Shown: piece after piece, positions 49,853 to 59,316 of the stretch
How the letters are laid out: the number at the start of each line of letters is the position of its first letter
Numbering within the stretch: position 1 is the first letter of the stretch
NCBI GenBank assembly: GCA_023409535.1
Contig: JAEYGZ010000034.1
Span: forward strand, 62,001 to 126,000
Direction: 5' to 3'
Origin: Bacillota bacterium
GTDB lineage: Bacteria > Bacillota > Clostridia > Lachnospirales > Lachnospiraceae
DNA: 64,000 bases
Position numbers and translations under genes: made by a program
The notes under the pieces: model-generated
What the model saw: only the letters and a program-made list of their open reading frames with translations
What the model was told of the DNA's origin: nothing
Databases searched by the model: none

Positions 49853-52800
49853 ATGGCACAGCATCTTTCAATTCGTGTTCCGTGGCATGATAACGGTTGG
49901 GCTGGGTGTGTTTGTAATAATCCCGATTGCAATCAGGCGTGTCGGGTTTTGAAGAATATTGCATTGGCTCGTTCAGACCTAAAAAGGGAACAATGCCAAC
50001 AGTATGCATCTGACGAGGTGTCAACTGATGGTGTTTTCGTACCGCCTTGCTTAACTGAATCCGGGATGTTTATGTCCGAGCATAGGACGGTGGATATTCG
50101 TAATCATCCATATTATTATGACAGCCATTATAGTCATATTGCCCCGACGCAGGTCGTCGCAGAACCGTATTCTTTTCTTGCTACGCCATATAAATGGACG
50201 CTCAGAGATGCTTCCAGAGAGTCGCCTAATGAGTGGTTTTTCACTCAGTTTGATGAAACAATAGAAATAAAGGTCGGGAGTAATAATTGGGTATCTAACG
50301 GGATTAATCAGAAGCGTATTTTTGAGTATTTCTACGAAAATGTAGTTCCGAGTGAATCTGTTATTGTTGCCTATGCTAAATCTGTACCGTTTATTGAAAG
50401 TTCAGGTCGGATATTGATTGGTTTGGGATGTGTCAAGTCAGTTGGCGCATTAAAAGAATATGATTACACTAGAACGCCAACAGGTGATATGATGACATCT
50501 TTCCTTTGGGAAAGAAATATCGCTCATTCTATACGTGGTGATCGCAAAAACGGTTTTCTTTTCCCGTTTGATGAGATTAGAAAATACTTGAATGAAAACC
50601 CACTGCAAAATCCTGACGAGTTGGTGGTCATTGCGCCTGATGATTACCGTGATGAATTTTCATATGCCATGGAACACCTATCACACGACGCTTTAATTTT
50701 GACCCTCAACAAAACGATTTCCGTCCTTAAAAAATACAACGAAATCGGGTTATCTTATGGTAAAGGTTCAAGCTGGGATGATTGTATTAGATGGTGTCAC
50801 ATTCGTTTGGAAAAAGTTTGGAAAGACAGGGGAGCCTACCCCGGTCTTGGTGCTGTATTATCGGCACTCGATGTTCCGTATGGGTTTGATGTTGCTAAAG
50901 CACTTAAATCCAAATACAATGATGATGAATTGTGGGACAATATCGCGGATGGCATCGAAAAGCTATCAGTGATGTTGCCCAACAACCAAAAAGGAATCCT
51001 TAAATTATTTACAACTACTAAACGAGAGAATGTTGCCGAATTATTAGACGAGAAGCGAAGCTATCTTCGGTTGCTTTCTCGCATCACGCTTACTTTACCC
51101 CAAGCAAAGTTGTTGTTGGACGATGTAACGCGGACTGACCGCTGGCTGTGCAATTATGCTGACCAATTAACCAATATTCACAATAGCGACTTGTCGGATA
51201 CCATCATAGATAACCCTTATGTTCTTTTTGAAAAAACATATCGACTTGAGGAAAAATACCGAATTGGGATAGGGAAAATAGACCTCGCTTTATTTCCGCC
51301 GGAATTTGTGTTGGAGCTATTCTTTTTTGAAGAGGATTCTAATCGCATAACCGAGCAGGATGATAAAAGACGATTGAGGGCAATTATCGTCTCTGTACTA
51401 GAACAGGAGGCGATTAGCGGCAGTAGCCTTATGCTCGCAAGTGACCTTATCGAGTCAGTAGGAAATTTTCGCTCAGACGTTCCAGATATTGAACCCGAAG
51501 TACGTTTAGCGACCTTACATAGCAAACAACGGAAAGATTTCTTCGAAGAGTACTTCATTCAATTTCCTGTTGAATTAATTCCTGAGTTCGGAGATAAAAG
51601 AACAGAGATCGTGTTACAGCTAATTCGGTTGCAGGAAATTGATTCTAAAATTAGAAACTTTGTTAATGACCGTATCGAACATTCCTTAAGCATTAATGAT
51701 GATTGGGATGCGCTCTTAAATAGCGTCCTTAAAAAAGAGCAACAATCCGAACAAGGCAGAGAAAAAGAGTCACGCAAAGAAAAAGTCCGAGCTATTGCAA
51801 AGATGGCTTGCTCTAAAATCTCTGTTCTTACCGGCGGAGCCGGCACTGGAAAAACGACAACATTGGCCGCACTCTGCAAAAATAATGCAATTCAAAGTGA
51901 GGGCATTCTCGTACTTGCTCCTACTGGAAAAGCTCGCGTGGTTTTAAGCAGCAAACTCTGGAAAGAAGGAATTCGTTCGACCGCGAAGACCCTGTTTCAA
52001 TTTCTGAAAAACAGTAAACATTGCGACACAAACACTTGGTCATATTATTTGTCGGGTAGGATTGACAGCAACACACCTGCAACTGTAATTATTGACGAGT
52101 GTTCGATGTTGACGGAAGAAATGTTCGCAGCTTTGATTGAAGCCATAAGAAATGCAAAGCGTGTGATTTTCGTTGGTGATCCTAATCAGTTACCGCCAAT
52201 TGGAACTGGAAAGCCTTTCTATGACCTTGCTCAAAAACTAAAAGAGCAAGAGGGACAACCTCACTATGCCAATCTCTTAGTCTCAAATCGGCAAAAGAAA
52301 GGTGGAACGACCGATATTCGGTTGGATGTAGAACTCTCAAAACTATTCTCCGAGGACTTAACTTCCCAAGTACAAGAAGATTTATTTGCTCAAATATCCC
52401 TTGATAGTACAAACATTGAGTTTATTCCATGCGAGGATACGGCGTCGCTTCCAACGGCTATTGAACAGGCGTTAGCCAAAATCGGAATTACTGACAAATC
52501 CTCCTTTGATGCATTGCTCGGTGGAGGGCTTGAAGCGTCTGGTAAATGGATGAATTTTAATTCTGCGGGTTCGGTTGAAAATTGGCAAATTCTCTCCCCT
52601 TATAGGAATAAAGAGGTCGTAGGAACGAGCGGGATTAATGCTTTCATTCAATCCATATATCGGATACCCAAACCCAACAATCACCGAAATACACCTGATC
52701 CGCTTGGGGTTGATGGCATAAGATTCGCTGAAAAAGTAATAAATGTGCAGAATCAAGATAGGTCATCAAAAAATTGGAAAGGTAGCGTATGGTCACAAAC

Positions 52801-53593
52801 GCTGTCGATGGATAAATGTGAATACTACACAGCAAATGGCGAAATCGGTTTAGTAACTGGTCTAAAGGATCACTGTCACTTTATTCAGTTTGCAACCCAA
52901 GATGGGTATATTTACAATTTTTATAGTGGGGCGTCAGAAGATTCGCCGCTCGAACTTGCTTATGCTTTAACGGTACATAAGGCGCAAGGTTCAGGCTTTA
53001 AGTCCACAATTTTTGTGCTGATTGAGCCGGTCCGGGGGATAAACCCACTGGTTACGCGTGAAATGCTTTACACCGCCCTTACTCGCCAGAGTGAAAAGGT
53101 CTTTATTATTTACAACAAGGAGCCTTCAGAAATACGAAAGTATAGCGGTGTAGAACATTCTGATCTGGCGTATCGAAAAACAAATTTGTTTGGAAACACA
53201 GTTTTGCGACAAGTGAAAGATGGGTGGTATGATAGCAAGCACATATTCATTACAGAAGACGGTACGAAGGTTCTCTCTAAATCAGAAGTAATTGTTTACA
53301 ATATGTTGTTTGGAGCGGGCTTAAATCCTATCTACGAGAGTGAATTAAGATTAGGAGATATTACTGTGCATCCCGACTTTACTATTGGAACCGTCACAGG
53401 AGAAATTTTCTGGGAGCATCTCGGAATGCTTGACGATTACGAATACCGAAAAGCCTGGGAACGCAAGAAAAAGACATATGCCGAACATGGAATTTCAGTT
53501 GAAAATGGGAATTTGATTCTGTCGCAAGATGAGCTAAATGGTGCCATTGATTCCACAAAAATCAAATTACAAATCCAGAAAATTACGCAGTAA
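49853..53593 (+). CDS. RecD-like superfamily-1 helicase with Cys-rich N-terminus and C-terminal PD-(D/E)XK-like nuclease domain
   Basis: 1246 aa with GGAGG before ATG 49853. Residues 1-~230 have Cys19, Cys21, Cys26 and Cys30 in 'GWAGCVCNNPDCNQACRV', a likely metal knuckle, and no known domain after it. The middle (about 240-640) is mostly helical. The SF1B helicase begins near 645: Walker A 'TGGAGTGKTTTLA' (661-668), Walker B 'VIIDECSML' (Asp748-Glu749), 'FVGDPNQLPPIG', and the UvrD_C_2-type 'ALTVHKAQGSGF' (His1042-Gly1046). The last 110 residues look like a restriction-endonuclease fold: Glu1145 in 'SKSEVIVYNML', Asp1175 in 'HPDFTIG', Glu1188 in 'IFWEHLGML'. Helicase plus nuclease fits DNA degradation or processing in phage defence. 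A 424-base gap separates it from the next gene, so it may be a separate transcript. Confidence 0.82.
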   Translation: MAQHLSIRVPWHDNGWAGCVCNNPDCNQACRVLKNIALARSDLKREQCQQYASDEVSTDGVFVPPCLTESGMFMSEHRTVDIRNHPYYYDSHYSHIAPTQVVAEPYSFLATPYKWTLRDASRESPNEWFFTQFDETIEIKVGSNNWVSNGINQKRIFEYFYENVVPSESVIVAYAKSVPFIESSGRILIGLGCVKSVGALKEYDYTRTPTGDMMTSFLWERNIAHSIRGDRKNGFLFPFDEIRKYLNENPLQNPDELVVIAPDDYRDEFSYAMEHLSHDALILTLNKTISVLKKYNEIGLSYGKGSSWDDCIRWCHIRLEKVWKDRGAYPGLGAVLSALDVPYGFDVAKALKSKYNDDELWDNIADGIEKLSVMLPNNQKGILKLFTTTKRENVAELLDEKRSYLRLLSRITLTLPQAKLLLDDVTRTDRWLCNYADQLTNIHNSDLSDTIIDNPYVLFEKTYRLEEKYRIGIGKIDLALFPPEFVLELFFFEEDSNRITEQDDKRRLRAIIVSVLEQEAISGSSLMLASDLIESVGNFRSDVPDIEPEVRLATLHSKQRKDFFEEYFIQFPVELIPEFGDKRTEIVLQLIRLQEIDSKIRNFVNDRIEHSLSINDDWDALLNSVLKKEQQSEQGREKESRKEKVRAIAKMACSKISVLTGGAGTGKTTTLAALCKNNAIQSEGILVLAPTGKARVVLSSKLWKEGIRSTAKTLFQFLKNSKHCDTNTWSYYLSGRIDSNTPATVIIDECSMLTEEMFAALIEAIRNAKRVIFVGDPNQLPPIGTGKPFYDLAQKLKEQEGQPHYANLLVSNRQKKGGTTDIRLDVELSKLFSEDLTSQVQEDLFAQISLDSTNIEFIPCEDTASLPTAIEQALAKIGITDKSSFDALLGGGLEASGKWMNFNSAGSVENWQILSPYRNKEVVGTSGINAFIQSIYRIPKPNNHRNTPDPLGVDGIRFAEKVINVQNQDRSSKNWKGSVWSQTLSMDKCEYYTANGEIGLVTGLKDHCHFIQFATQDGYIYNFYSGASEDSPLELAYALTVHKAQGSGFKSTIFVLIEPVRGINPLVTREMLYTALTRQSEKVFIIYNKEPSEIRKYSGVEHSDLAYRKTNLFGNTVLRQVKDGWYDSKHIFITEDGTKVLSKSEVIVYNMLFGAGLNPIYESELRLGDITVHPDFTIGTVTGEIFWEHLGMLDDYEYRKAWERKKKTYAEHGISVENGNLILSQDELNGAIDSTKIKLQIQKITQ

Positions 53594-54017
53594 CAATCTG
53601 AAATTGAAAGAGGTCATACTATAATGGATCAGCAACAAGCAAATTGTCGAGTAGAACTAGTATGCAATCGAATACCAGATCCAAAACATAAGAAAAGAAT
53701 AAATATGTAATTAAAAGTAGAATATCTAGAAAATATACCTTGACACCAAAGGGTTATCAGATTTGTTAGTCATCTTTTTTATCTCCTAACGTCATGTGGA
53801 GTTGGTGATAATGATGCGAGACTGTGGTTTTGAGAAAAACAGAAGAATAAAAAGCAAGATATAGTGGTTGATAATAGATTTCCATAAAGAGTAAGAAGTA
53901 TAATTTGATTAATTATAGCTAAAAATAAATTCTTTTTTATGGCACGAGTATTTATTTAAGCTATGTTAAGTAGGACAAATAAATTATTTATAAAAAAGCA
54001 TTTGCGGAGGGTATAGA
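53594..54017 (+). other. Gap of 424 bases inside the island
   Basis: AT-rich, with a 28-codon frame at 53624-53710 (own ribosome site GAAAGAGG) and then nothing recognisable. A TTGACA at 53740-53745 has no good -10 partner. It may hold the promoter of the four-gene block downstream. Confidence 0.4.
53624..53710 (+). CDS. Possible 28-aa peptide or gene remnant
   Basis: ATG 53624, 7-9 bases after GAAAGAGGTC, encodes MDQQQANCRVELVCNRIPDP and eight more basic residues before TAA 53708-53710. It resembles nothing I know. The good ribosome site 30 bases after the helicase-nuclease stop favours translation; it may be the stub of a lost gene. Confidence 0.3.
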   Translation: MDQQQANCRVELVCNRIPDPKHKKRINM

Positions 54018-55571
54018 ATGGCTTCCTTGACACATGTTTGTATGTGGTCAGAACATGGATGGAAAAAAATGGCGGCTGATGAAGCTGCAAGGATTTTTCC
54101 AAGTGGGACGGTATCTTCACATAGTGGATTATTTAAGTGTGAACTATGCGGCCAAAATGTAATTCTTACAAATGGAGAGAAAAGAACTCGTTATTTTAAA
54201 CACAGTGCATATGAAAAGAATAAGGATTGTCCAGAACGTACTTTTGGTGCTACTGTAAACGTGACGTATAGTGCCAAATCGTATGAACTTCCAATAAGGC
54301 TTTGTAACATTACAAATAATCAATTTGAATTAGAAATGGGATTATTATATGTTCCACAATCAATGTTACAGGAACAAAAGGTACAACAGGTTATTATTCG
54401 GCTTTTAGGAAATGTTAATACTCAATATAGTTACTCTTTTGAGCGTTTAAGCGCAGAAACGATTACATATTTGTCTATTGGTAATATCCCTGCACAAAAA
54501 TATGAGATAATTTCAGAAAATAAATTAAAGGTTTTTTGGCCGCGCTATGTTAAGGGCGTCGATACAGCAGGTAGCGTTTTTGATAAAGAAACAGGCAAAA
54601 AGTTGACTGAGGATGCGGATGTCCAAATTAATAAAAGTTACTATTTACTTTGTACAAAAAAGCTTTGTTCAAATTATCGGGATATAAATATCCAAATACT
54701 CTGTGAAAAAAAGGTATCTTTTTGTATATGGTATATATACGAAGTAAAAGCCACTGCTCTTTCAGAAGAGGCAGCCCAGTTCTTTTGGAAGTTGCATTGT
54801 CGACTCACAGAAGTTCCCCTCTTTTTTCAACCTGTCTGGCCAGTATATGTGGAAACACCATATGTAATCTGCCATAATCGGAATCGGTTTCTGCTGCATG
54901 TGCTAGGACAGGAGAGGGTAACGACAAAAGTTTTTCCAACAACAGCAATAGATAGCTTCACCTGTTCGAACGGAAACGGACAGATAATCAGTATTGATTG
55001 CAAAGAACGTCAACAGTTAATTTCCGTAGGACGTACTAGTGTTTTACAGTACACTTATCTTTGGAAAAGAAAATTAGATGAAACAGCACCATTACCTGTT
55101 GTTGAAGTCATGGATGAGAAAGGTAATAGGGTTGATTCTGGAATCAAAAACATATTACCATTGCACCGTTTATTAAATATTCTTAGCCCATTTGATGGAA
55201 CTACTCTTATTCTGAAAAATGCCGTTGTTTTAGAAAAAAGGAATTTGATTGCAGAGCAAAGAATGGTCATTGACGATATTCAAACAGGATTTGAAATCAA
55301 AATATTTCAGGGACTCGATTTGGTTTGGGCAGTTAGCTATGAACGGAAACGTAAAGAGTTTTCAACAGGAGATGAGCTGATTTTAAAAAAATTGAGAGCT
55401 TTTAACGGAAAGCCAATACAAATATCGCACGCTATCGGTGGTATGGATAGGCTAAAAAAATATCCTAGGGTAAAAAGATGGGTTTATAAGAAAATTAGAG
55501 AGGGCTATATGCCGGAAGATGCTTTCCAATATTTTCGGAACATTGTAGCGAAGTTAAAACCCAAGGAATAG
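54018..55571 (+). CDS. Protein with CoiA-like zinc-binding N-terminus, otherwise unknown
   Basis: 517 aa with GGAGGG nine bases before ATG 54018. Residues ~1-85 have Cys41 and Cys44 ('LFKCELCGQNVILTNG'), His62 ('RYFKHSA') and Cys71 ('KDCPERT'), the layout of the zinc finger that opens competence protein CoiA-like proteins. The remainder (about 90-517) is beta-rich with no motif I recognise, until a helical C-terminus 'AIGGMDRLKKYPRVKRWVYKKIREGYMPEDAFQYFRNI'. It may bind DNA or act as an adaptor. It opens a compact four-gene block; its stop is ten bases before the next gene. Confidence 0.65.
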   Translation: MASLTHVCMWSEHGWKKMAADEAARIFPSGTVSSHSGLFKCELCGQNVILTNGEKRTRYFKHSAYEKNKDCPERTFGATVNVTYSAKSYELPIRLCNITNNQFELEMGLLYVPQSMLQEQKVQQVIIRLLGNVNTQYSYSFERLSAETITYLSIGNIPAQKYEIISENKLKVFWPRYVKGVDTAGSVFDKETGKKLTEDADVQINKSYYLLCTKKLCSNYRDINIQILCEKKVSFCIWYIYEVKATALSEEAAQFFWKLHCRLTEVPLFFQPVWPVYVETPYVICHNRNRFLLHVLGQERVTTKVFPTTAIDSFTCSNGNGQIISIDCKERQQLISVGRTSVLQYTYLWKRKLDETAPLPVVEVMDEKGNRVDSGIKNILPLHRLLNILSPFDGTTLILKNAVVLEKRNLIAEQRMVIDDIQTGFEIKIFQGLDLVWAVSYERKRKEFSTGDELILKKLRAFNGKPIQISHAIGGMDRLKKYPRVKRWVYKKIREGYMPEDAFQYFRNIVAKLKPKE

Positions 55572-55581
55572 GAGACACTAT

Positions 55582-58311
55582 ATGATGAACTATGTTGTAA
55601 AATTTACAGAAGAAGAACTAGCATATATTTGTACACTTATTACAGGAAAAGTCATCAAGAGGTATTTCCAAAAAAATTCACAGGAATTTACACAAATGCG
55701 TCCAGGCTTCCGTCCAAACAGGATTTCTGACGAAGAAGCAATTGCTCTGGCTGTTCGCTATAAAAGCAAGCCGTTTGTTCTTTCTTTTTTAAACAGACAT
55801 ATTAAAGACTGGATTGATCAAATTAACACTCACAAAAACAATTTAATCGAGGAGGGCAAAAGCCCTGAAGCAGCTTTGTTACTGATGCTTCCTGAAACAG
55901 TATTTTGCGGACGGTTGGATATTTATTTTAAGCTCGTTGAAGAAAACTATACCCAAGAATATATTCAGCTGGCAAAATGTGCAGTACAATTAATAGCAGT
56001 TAAGCAAGAAAAATCAAATTTAGTATTAAATGAGCAGGCTGCAAGTAGTGATTTTTCGATGCGGGATGAGCAGTCCTATGTGGCAAAAAAAGAATGGGAA
56101 ATTTCTGAAAAAAATTATGTATACAAGGTAGGAATGCTGAAATCTGCTATTGAGGAAAAACAACTGGCACTGGATGAGGCGCAAAAAAAACTTGCGATTA
56201 TTCAAGCAAAGGAAGTTGATTTAGAAACAGAAATTGCAGAATTGCATAAACTTGAAAAAAATTCGGTGTTCAGTGATGAGATCAATCGCAATGAAGAATA
56301 TCCTTTTACTTCGTTATGTGTGGTGGGTTTTGACCATGAGGGTAGGGTAAGATTAAATCGGCTATCGGATATCAAAAATGGAGTTATTTTAGGAAATTAT
56401 TTGCCAGATATACCTGTTTATAGTAGGTTATTTACAAAGGATTCGTCTTACCAAGAGGGCTTTGTTGGTATCTGGGATTGGGGAGTGATTCCGAATGCCA
56501 GCGATTCAATGAAAGATTATATTAAATCTAGTTATAATGATAAATATGCACCTATAGAAATAGTGATTCTTCGAGATTGCGAAACTATGAAGGAACTTTT
56601 GGAGCAATTAAAACAAGGAACTTCAGGTGTAGCTATAGCTAGTAAGGTAATTTTTGCTTACTGGAATGAACAAGGGAATTATGAGGGAATATTCTGTACA
56701 CCTAAATGTTTGGATGTTTCTGAAAATAAGATAAAACTAAAAGATAACGTTTTTTCATTGCCAATGTTTGTGTTTACGGATACAGATATGTTTAGTGTTA
56801 ATGAAAGATTTTTTCATCGTATCATTAATATTGGTATGCCAAGGAAGATTGTTAGTATAAAGGACCCGTTAGAAATAGTAAAAACTATTATAGTGAAGCG
56901 GGTAACTTGGACTGCTTTGAAACAAAAGGGGTTTACCAAGAGTGAATATCAACGGATTAAAGGTCTCCTTTATGAATTGCCGACAGATAATCTTTATCAG
57001 GAAATTGCTGATGCTTGTGAATGTGGAGTTATGGAAGCGAGAGAACTTGTAGAGCAGTTTATTCAGAGTGCAGATACATATCTTAATGCCTCTGATATAG
57101 AGGGGGAGGTATTGGTTCATTTAATCCAAAATCATCCGGCACTAATGGAAAATTGTAAAAATGAGTTGGTTTATGAATGGAAGGTGGAGAACGCATCACA
57201 AATTGCTGAAGCGAAGATAGCTCTTGAGTGTATTCAGGAAAAAAACTCAGAACAGCTAAAAATTTTTGAGCAGCTCAGTGAGGAATATGCTGCGACGCAA
57301 ATGAAGTTGGATGAGGCAGTGGATAAATTGGGACAGCAAGAGCAGCTTGCTGATGATGTTACAAAAAAGGTGTCTGACCGTATAGAACTGGCAAGGAAAA
57401 ATGCTGCTGATTTTATTACAGAGTTAGCTTTTAATCAGCCATTCGGTGGAGACACGGTTTATGGGTTAAAGACGACCAGTGCAACAGCGACCTTTATAGC
57501 AGGAACGGCTTTGTCAGAAGAAGAGCTTGATTCAAATAGCAATTGGTCTGAACTACAGGGAACAATTAAAGATGAACTATTTGAAGCTGGCGTTTCTGAA
57601 AAATACGTTTCAGGATTAGCTGCATATATGTATTCTGCTTATGTTAGCAGTATACCATTATTATTAGCAGGACCTGGAGCGCATGATATTGCAGATGCTT
57701 TTTCTGTTGCACTATTTGGCCGCCTGGCAGCAACGCTGAATTTTGATGGTGAGTATAATATATCGGTGGTAGAGCAGTGCTATACTTCTGAAGACAAAGT
57801 TATCGTAATAGAGAACCCATTTAATAATGCCTGGAATAGATATTTAACAAGAATTGTTTCTGATAAGAGGAAATTCTATATTGTAACAAATCCGTATCCA
57901 GAAGATCTATTAATTGAACCTAATAGCCTTTTTACCTATATGTTACCAATGTTGACAGAGCTTTTGGTGAATAAACTTCCTAGACGGAATTTTGTTGGCG
58001 GATATATGCATAAAGAGTTTTGCGGTTATCATAGTGCAGAAATCAAGCCTTATTATGGAAAGTTATTAGATAACATGAAAGTTGGGACGCTCGTGAAAAA
58101 GCAATTTCAGCAGGTTATTACAGATATGCACATAATTCTTCAGGATAATAATGCTGACTATGATTGTATTTTCGCTCTTTTACCGTATGCGTATTCTTGT
58201 GAAAAAACAGATGTTTTTAGCGAGCAATTTGTAAAAGCAGCTCAAAGAGATATGTCAATATCTGATGATTTGTTTGATTCTCTTAGTATGTATTTGGGAG
58301 AAATAGAATGA
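55582..58311 (+). CDS. Large coiled-coil protein with a degenerate P-loop ATPase-like C-terminus
   Basis: 909 aa; GGAGACACT overlaps the previous stop, ATG 55582 (or 55585) is the start. Residues ~1-150 are helical; a coiled coil spans ~175-235 ('SEKNYVYKVGMLKSAIEEKQ'); the middle (about 250-530) is mixed; a second coiled coil spans ~545-625. The C-terminal part (about 640-909) has 'IPLLLAGPGAHDIADAFSVALFG' where Walker A should be: residues 697-704 read GPGAHDIA and lack the GKT/S. Walker B-like 'DKVIVIENPFNN' (about 738-749) and 'KFYIVTNPYPEDLL' (sensor-like) follow in AAA+ order. The ATPase is therefore probably non-catalytic, perhaps structural or a sensor. It overlaps the next gene by four bases (ATGA). 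Confidence 0.6.
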   Translation: MMNYVVKFTEEELAYICTLITGKVIKRYFQKNSQEFTQMRPGFRPNRISDEEAIALAVRYKSKPFVLSFLNRHIKDWIDQINTHKNNLIEEGKSPEAALLLMLPETVFCGRLDIYFKLVEENYTQEYIQLAKCAVQLIAVKQEKSNLVLNEQAASSDFSMRDEQSYVAKKEWEISEKNYVYKVGMLKSAIEEKQLALDEAQKKLAIIQAKEVDLETEIAELHKLEKNSVFSDEINRNEEYPFTSLCVVGFDHEGRVRLNRLSDIKNGVILGNYLPDIPVYSRLFTKDSSYQEGFVGIWDWGVIPNASDSMKDYIKSSYNDKYAPIEIVILRDCETMKELLEQLKQGTSGVAIASKVIFAYWNEQGNYEGIFCTPKCLDVSENKIKLKDNVFSLPMFVFTDTDMFSVNERFFHRIINIGMPRKIVSIKDPLEIVKTIIVKRVTWTALKQKGFTKSEYQRIKGLLYELPTDNLYQEIADACECGVMEARELVEQFIQSADTYLNASDIEGEVLVHLIQNHPALMENCKNELVYEWKVENASQIAEAKIALECIQEKNSEQLKIFEQLSEEYAATQMKLDEAVDKLGQQEQLADDVTKKVSDRIELARKNAADFITELAFNQPFGGDTVYGLKTTSATATFIAGTALSEEELDSNSNWSELQGTIKDELFEAGVSEKYVSGLAAYMYSAYVSSIPLLLAGPGAHDIADAFSVALFGRLAATLNFDGEYNISVVEQCYTSEDKVIVIENPFNNAWNRYLTRIVSDKRKFYIVTNPYPEDLLIEPNSLFTYMLPMLTELLVNKLPRRNFVGGYMHKEFCGYHSAEIKPYYGKLLDNMKVGTLVKKQFQQVITDMHIILQDNNADYDCIFALLPYAYSCEKTDVFSEQFVKAAQRDMSISDDLFDSLSMYLGEIE

Positions 58312-59312
58312 GCCGATATAATGATTTAATTAATACTATTGCTGAAGAATTTAATATTTCCAGAGGGAAAATAGAGTTGGAAGATGTTTGGAAAGCCAGG
58401 GTGATTTATAGTTTACTTGGTCGAATGGGTTATTCTTCTTTATGGGATATACAGGAGGATTTTAAGCCGATTTCTATAACACATTTTAAAAGAAGAATAA
58501 AGTCAGTGCTGGAAAGTTATGAGGCAATGTATCCAGAGATTCGGCCATTCTATGCTGACGATATAGATAACCTAAGTAATGAAATTTACGATATCTTTTT
58601 AAGAGCAGGTAGTATTTACCATAGCTCTTATCGGATTAGTCCAGCTACTACATGTGTGTCGAAAATTTCAAAGCTTTATTTTATGCGTGGCATGCCTCTC
58701 AGTCAGATACAGTATGTAAGTGGTATTGGATGTTATTCTTTTGAAAATCAGGGAATAGTAGGCATTCGACCAAGCGACATGTTTCAGTTACAAGAAAGAT
58801 CCATTGTAGAACAGTGGGAGGATATAAAGTCAAATGCAAGGTGGGAGCCGCTTGTTGCTGAAACTAGGATGGAGTATCTTCGTACTAAACCACCGTTTGA
58901 ATATGGATATTGGGGAGACACTCCTGACACAACGGGCGAGGTGTCTGTATTATACACAGGATTTTCTGGAAACAAGATCTATTATTTGTATAAGATTATA
59001 AGCGGAAAAATTGTGGTAAGCCAATTGCCAGAGTGGTTGATTGCCAATTATAATTATAGGATAGTGTCAAATGGGTGTTTGGCGGCTAGGCACAGTTTGC
59101 CAGTTATTACATTTCATATAGATGGGAATATTGTACAAGTAAAGATAAATTACCTGCTGCCCCCAGCGGAGCTTAATTTAATTAAACTTTACAGTTGGCC
59201 TAAATCTTATAGGGGATTTCCTCATGATTTTGAACGAACTTTTGAACTTCAAGTGTTTTTAGCAATTATAGCTATATTGGAACCAATAGGATATCAGTTT
59301 ATAGAGGTATAA
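58308..59312 (+). CDS. Protein of unknown function in the helicase island
   Basis: 334 aa. Start ATG 58308 overlaps the previous stop in ATGA. N-terminal third helical ('VWKARVIYSLLGRMGYSSLWD', about 24-44), middle with Tyr/Ser-rich loops, and 'RLTKPPFEYGYWGDTPD'-type acidic turn near 190-205 (read 'TKPPFEYGYWGDTPDTTGEV'). No signal peptide, membrane segment or known catalytic motif. It always lies between the ATPase-like gene and the helicase here, so a structural partner of one of them is the simplest idea. Confidence 0.55.
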   Translation: MSRYNDLINTIAEEFNISRGKIELEDVWKARVIYSLLGRMGYSSLWDIQEDFKPISITHFKRRIKSVLESYEAMYPEIRPFYADDIDNLSNEIYDIFLRAGSIYHSSYRISPATTCVSKISKLYFMRGMPLSQIQYVSGIGCYSFENQGIVGIRPSDMFQLQERSIVEQWEDIKSNARWEPLVAETRMEYLRTKPPFEYGYWGDTPDTTGEVSVLYTGFSGNKIYYLYKIISGKIVVSQLPEWLIANYNYRIVSNGCLAARHSLPVITFHIDGNIVQVKINYLLPPAELNLIKLYSWPKSYRGFPHDFERTFELQVFLAIIAILEPIGYQFIEV

Positions 59313-59316
59313 TGAG

